Source: Gammaproteobacteria bacterium (GTDB lineage: Bacteria; Pseudomonadota; Gammaproteobacteria; Enterobacterales; Psychrobiaceae). Taken from it: a stretch of DNA of 6,665 bases. This document shows positions 5,377-6,665 of this stretch, piece by piece. Location of the stretch: the NCBI GenBank assembly GCA_013214885.1, contig JABSRS010000196.1, forward strand, positions 1-6,665, in the 5' to 3' direction. The translations under genes and the position numbers were made by a program. Position 1 is the first letter of the stretch; each line of letters opens with the position of its first letter. The notes under the pieces are model-generated. The model was not told where the DNA came from, made no database searches, and was given only the letters and a program-made list of their open reading frames with translations.

Positions 5377-6665
5377 GAATTTTCCTTACTTGTTGCGGCG
5401 GTTTTCTTCGAAATGCCGTATTCTCGGAGTTTATTGGCAATGGCGGTATGTGATACCCCGAGCTTTTTAGCCAATAAGCGGGTACTGGGATGAGCGGGGT
5501 ATAAACGACGAAGGATATTCGCTTCAAATTGCTTGGTCGCCTGATCTAATGTCCCTTCAAATGAGTCATCATAGTAGCCATAAACATTGCTATAAGAGGG
5601 TAAATTGAGTTGGTCGACGCCAAGTTCAACCGAGTCTTCCGCCATACTGACCCCACGATAGATTGAGTTTTTAAGCTGCCTAACATTACCTGGCCAGCTG
5701 TATTCTGATAGTTGAGCGCGACATGCACTCGAGAGTCTCACCACTGAATTTGATAACTTGTGAGCGTAATGCTCCAAGAACATCTCCGCCAATGGTAAAA
5801 TGTCTTTGGGACGATTCTTCAAGGGTTGTAGGTTGAGGGTCAGAACATTAATTCTATAATACAAATCTTCTCTGAACTTTCCTTCTTGGCACAGTTGCGC
5901 TAAATCTTGCTGTGATGAACAAATAATTCTAACGTCGGCTTTAATTTCTTGATCGCCACCAACATGACGGTAATACCCTGACTCAATCAACCGCAACAAT
6001 TTCATTTGCTGGAGCATAGTCATCTCGGATATTTCATCAAAAAATAATGTTCCTCCATGTGCCTGAGTCACGAGACCTTGCTTGCCTTCTTTACGACTAC
6101 CCAATGAGTTAGCGGCGTAGCCAAACAACTCAGACTCAGCCACCTCGTCGGGAATAGAGGCACAATTTACCACCACAAAAGGCTTGTCAAAATGCGAACT
6201 GGCACCATGGCATGCGCGTGCTAACACTTCCTTGCCTGTACCTGTCGCACCTTGGATTAGTACTGGCGCTTCCAGCGTTGCGTATTTTTTCGCTTCATCA
6301 ATCAAGTTTCTCATTGAAATGGACTCAGCTAAAATATTGTCGAAACTATTTTTTTTGCCACTTTTTAGTGCTTTATACTGTTTACCAATCCGTGCTGATG
6401 ACTTTAACATCACTACAGCCCCCGCCAGTATTTGACCTTGCTGATCTTCATCAGGTAAATATATCGGCATCATTTCAGCAAGATATTCAATTGATTGAAT
6501 GGTGATTTTACAAGCATGGGGATTAACTTCGTTAGCACTGATCCATTTTTGAAATGAAAAACCACTGATTGATTGCTGCAGTGGTGTATTGAGCAGCTGT
6601 GCTGGCGAACGCTGTAATAATTCACTGCCAGCTTCGTTGGCGCGGGTAATATTAGCTTTAACGTC
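5373..6665 (-). CDS. tyrR: TyrR, aromatic amino acid responsive transcriptional regulator, 5'-partial
   Basis: The frame continues without a stop to the right edge, so the ATG at 6473 is internal. The visible 430 residues lack roughly the N-terminal 85-90 that in E. coli TyrR (513 residues) hold the ACT domain. Upstream of 6473 the frame encodes a PAS domain (ANEAGSELLQRSPAQLLN and so on) that runs into MPIYLPDEDQQGQILAGAVVM. Numbered from the 6473 Met, the AAA+ domain has Walker A GATGTGKE (75-82), Walker B TLFFDEI (142-148), FREDLYYRINVL (200-211) and WPGNVRQLKN (260-269). The C-terminal helix-turn-helix LAKKLGVSHTAIANKLREYG (334-353) is nearly identical to that of E. coli TyrR. The GAFTGA loop needed for sigma-54 contact is replaced by NSLGSR (122-127). 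This fits TyrR-type regulators, which act with sigma-70. The gene overlaps maiA, so it likely controls tyrosine/phenylalanine catabolism in response to aromatic amino acids. Confidence 0.94.
   Translation of the reverse strand, partial: DVKANITRANEAGSELLQRSPAQLLNTPLQQSISGFSFQKWISANEVNPHACKITIQSIEYLAEMMPIYLPDEDQQGQILAGAVVMLKSSARIGKQYKALKSGKKNSFDNILAESISMRNLIDEAKKYATLEAPVLIQGATGTGKEVLARACHGASSHFDKPFVVVNCASIPDEVAESELFGYAANSLGSRKEGKQGLVTQAHGGTLFFDEISEMTMLQQMKLLRLIESGYYRHVGGDQEIKADVRIICSSQQDLAQLCQEGKFREDLYYRINVLTLNLQPLKNRPKDILPLAEMFLEHYAHKLSNSVVRLSSACRAQLSEYSWPGNVRQLKNSIYRGVSMAEDSVELGVDQLNLPSYSNVYGYYDDSFEGTLDQATKQFEANILRRLYPAHPSTRLLAKKLGVSHTAIANKLREYGISKKTAATSKENS
5383..5387 (-). promoter_or_regulatory. 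maiA ribosome binding site within the tyrR 3' end
   Basis: AAGGA on the minus strand lies 6 bases before the maiA ATG, inside the last codons of tyrR. It fixes the maiA start at the ATGA overlap and allows reinitiation after tyrR translation. Confidence 0.75.

Noticed and set aside
5315..5527. 70-codon minus-strand open frame across the tyrR-maiA junction
   Set aside because: It is an alternative frame of two well-supported genes and its translation resembles no protein.
5546..5728. 60-codon minus-strand open frame
   Set aside because: It is a shadow frame within the tyrR AAA+ coding region.
6471..6473. ATG as start of TyrR
   Set aside because: The upstream frame is open to the window end and encodes the PAS domain that matches TyrR, so this Met is internal.
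6184..6505. Two plus-strand open frames of 83 and 97 codons opposite tyrR
   Set aside because: Both are antisense shadows of the conserved Walker A region and the sequence just before it, with no supporting signals.

Overview
The window looks like chromosomal DNA of a moderately AT-rich marine gammaproteobacterium, most likely of the Alteromonadales (Colwellia, Thalassotalea or Shewanella type). This is inferred from three things: a TyrR regulator overlapping a maleylacetoacetate isomerase gene, an outer-membrane phospholipase A, and a 'taccaattccg' inverted-repeat element of a kind I associate with these genomes. No tRNA, rRNA, CRISPR, phage or transposase gene is visible. Coding density is very high, and no gap without a gene exceeds about 160 bases.

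Layout. Positions 1-1998 (+) hold the 3' part of a GAF-PAS-GGDEF-EAL protein that runs off the left edge. Both cyclic-di-GMP domains have lost key catalytic residues. Positions 1999-2155 hold a short element with perfect 11-bp terminal inverted repeats. It is flanked by TGA and fills the whole gap between two convergent stop codons. Positions 2159-3130 (-) encode outer-membrane phospholipase A (PldA). Positions 3223-3969 (-) encode a DUF1499 membrane protein. A 64-124 bp divergent spacer follows. Next is a PqiA-like membrane protein (+, first ATG at 4094). Its missing first membrane helix is encoded just upstream, behind a good Shine-Dalgarno sequence and an apparent ATC initiator at 4034. Positions 4735-5376 (-) encode maleylacetoacetate isomerase (MaiA). 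Positions 5373-6665 (-) encode TyrR without its N-terminus, running off the right edge. tyrR and maiA overlap by ATGA.

How the genes fit together. tyrR-maiA is a translationally coupled unit that ties aromatic amino acid sensing to the tyrosine/phenylalanine breakdown pathway. It appears to end at an intrinsic terminator lying inside the 3' coding end of the opposing PqiA-like gene. The middle block (PldA, DUF1499 protein, PqiA-like protein) is all envelope-located, but a joint function is only a guess. The first gene is probably a cyclic-di-GMP sensor or regulatory protein rather than an enzyme.

I see no clearly new multi-gene system here. The most interesting points are the element inserted exactly at convergent stop codons, the possible ATC start codon, the doubly degenerate GGDEF-EAL protein, and the terminator embedded in coding sequence.
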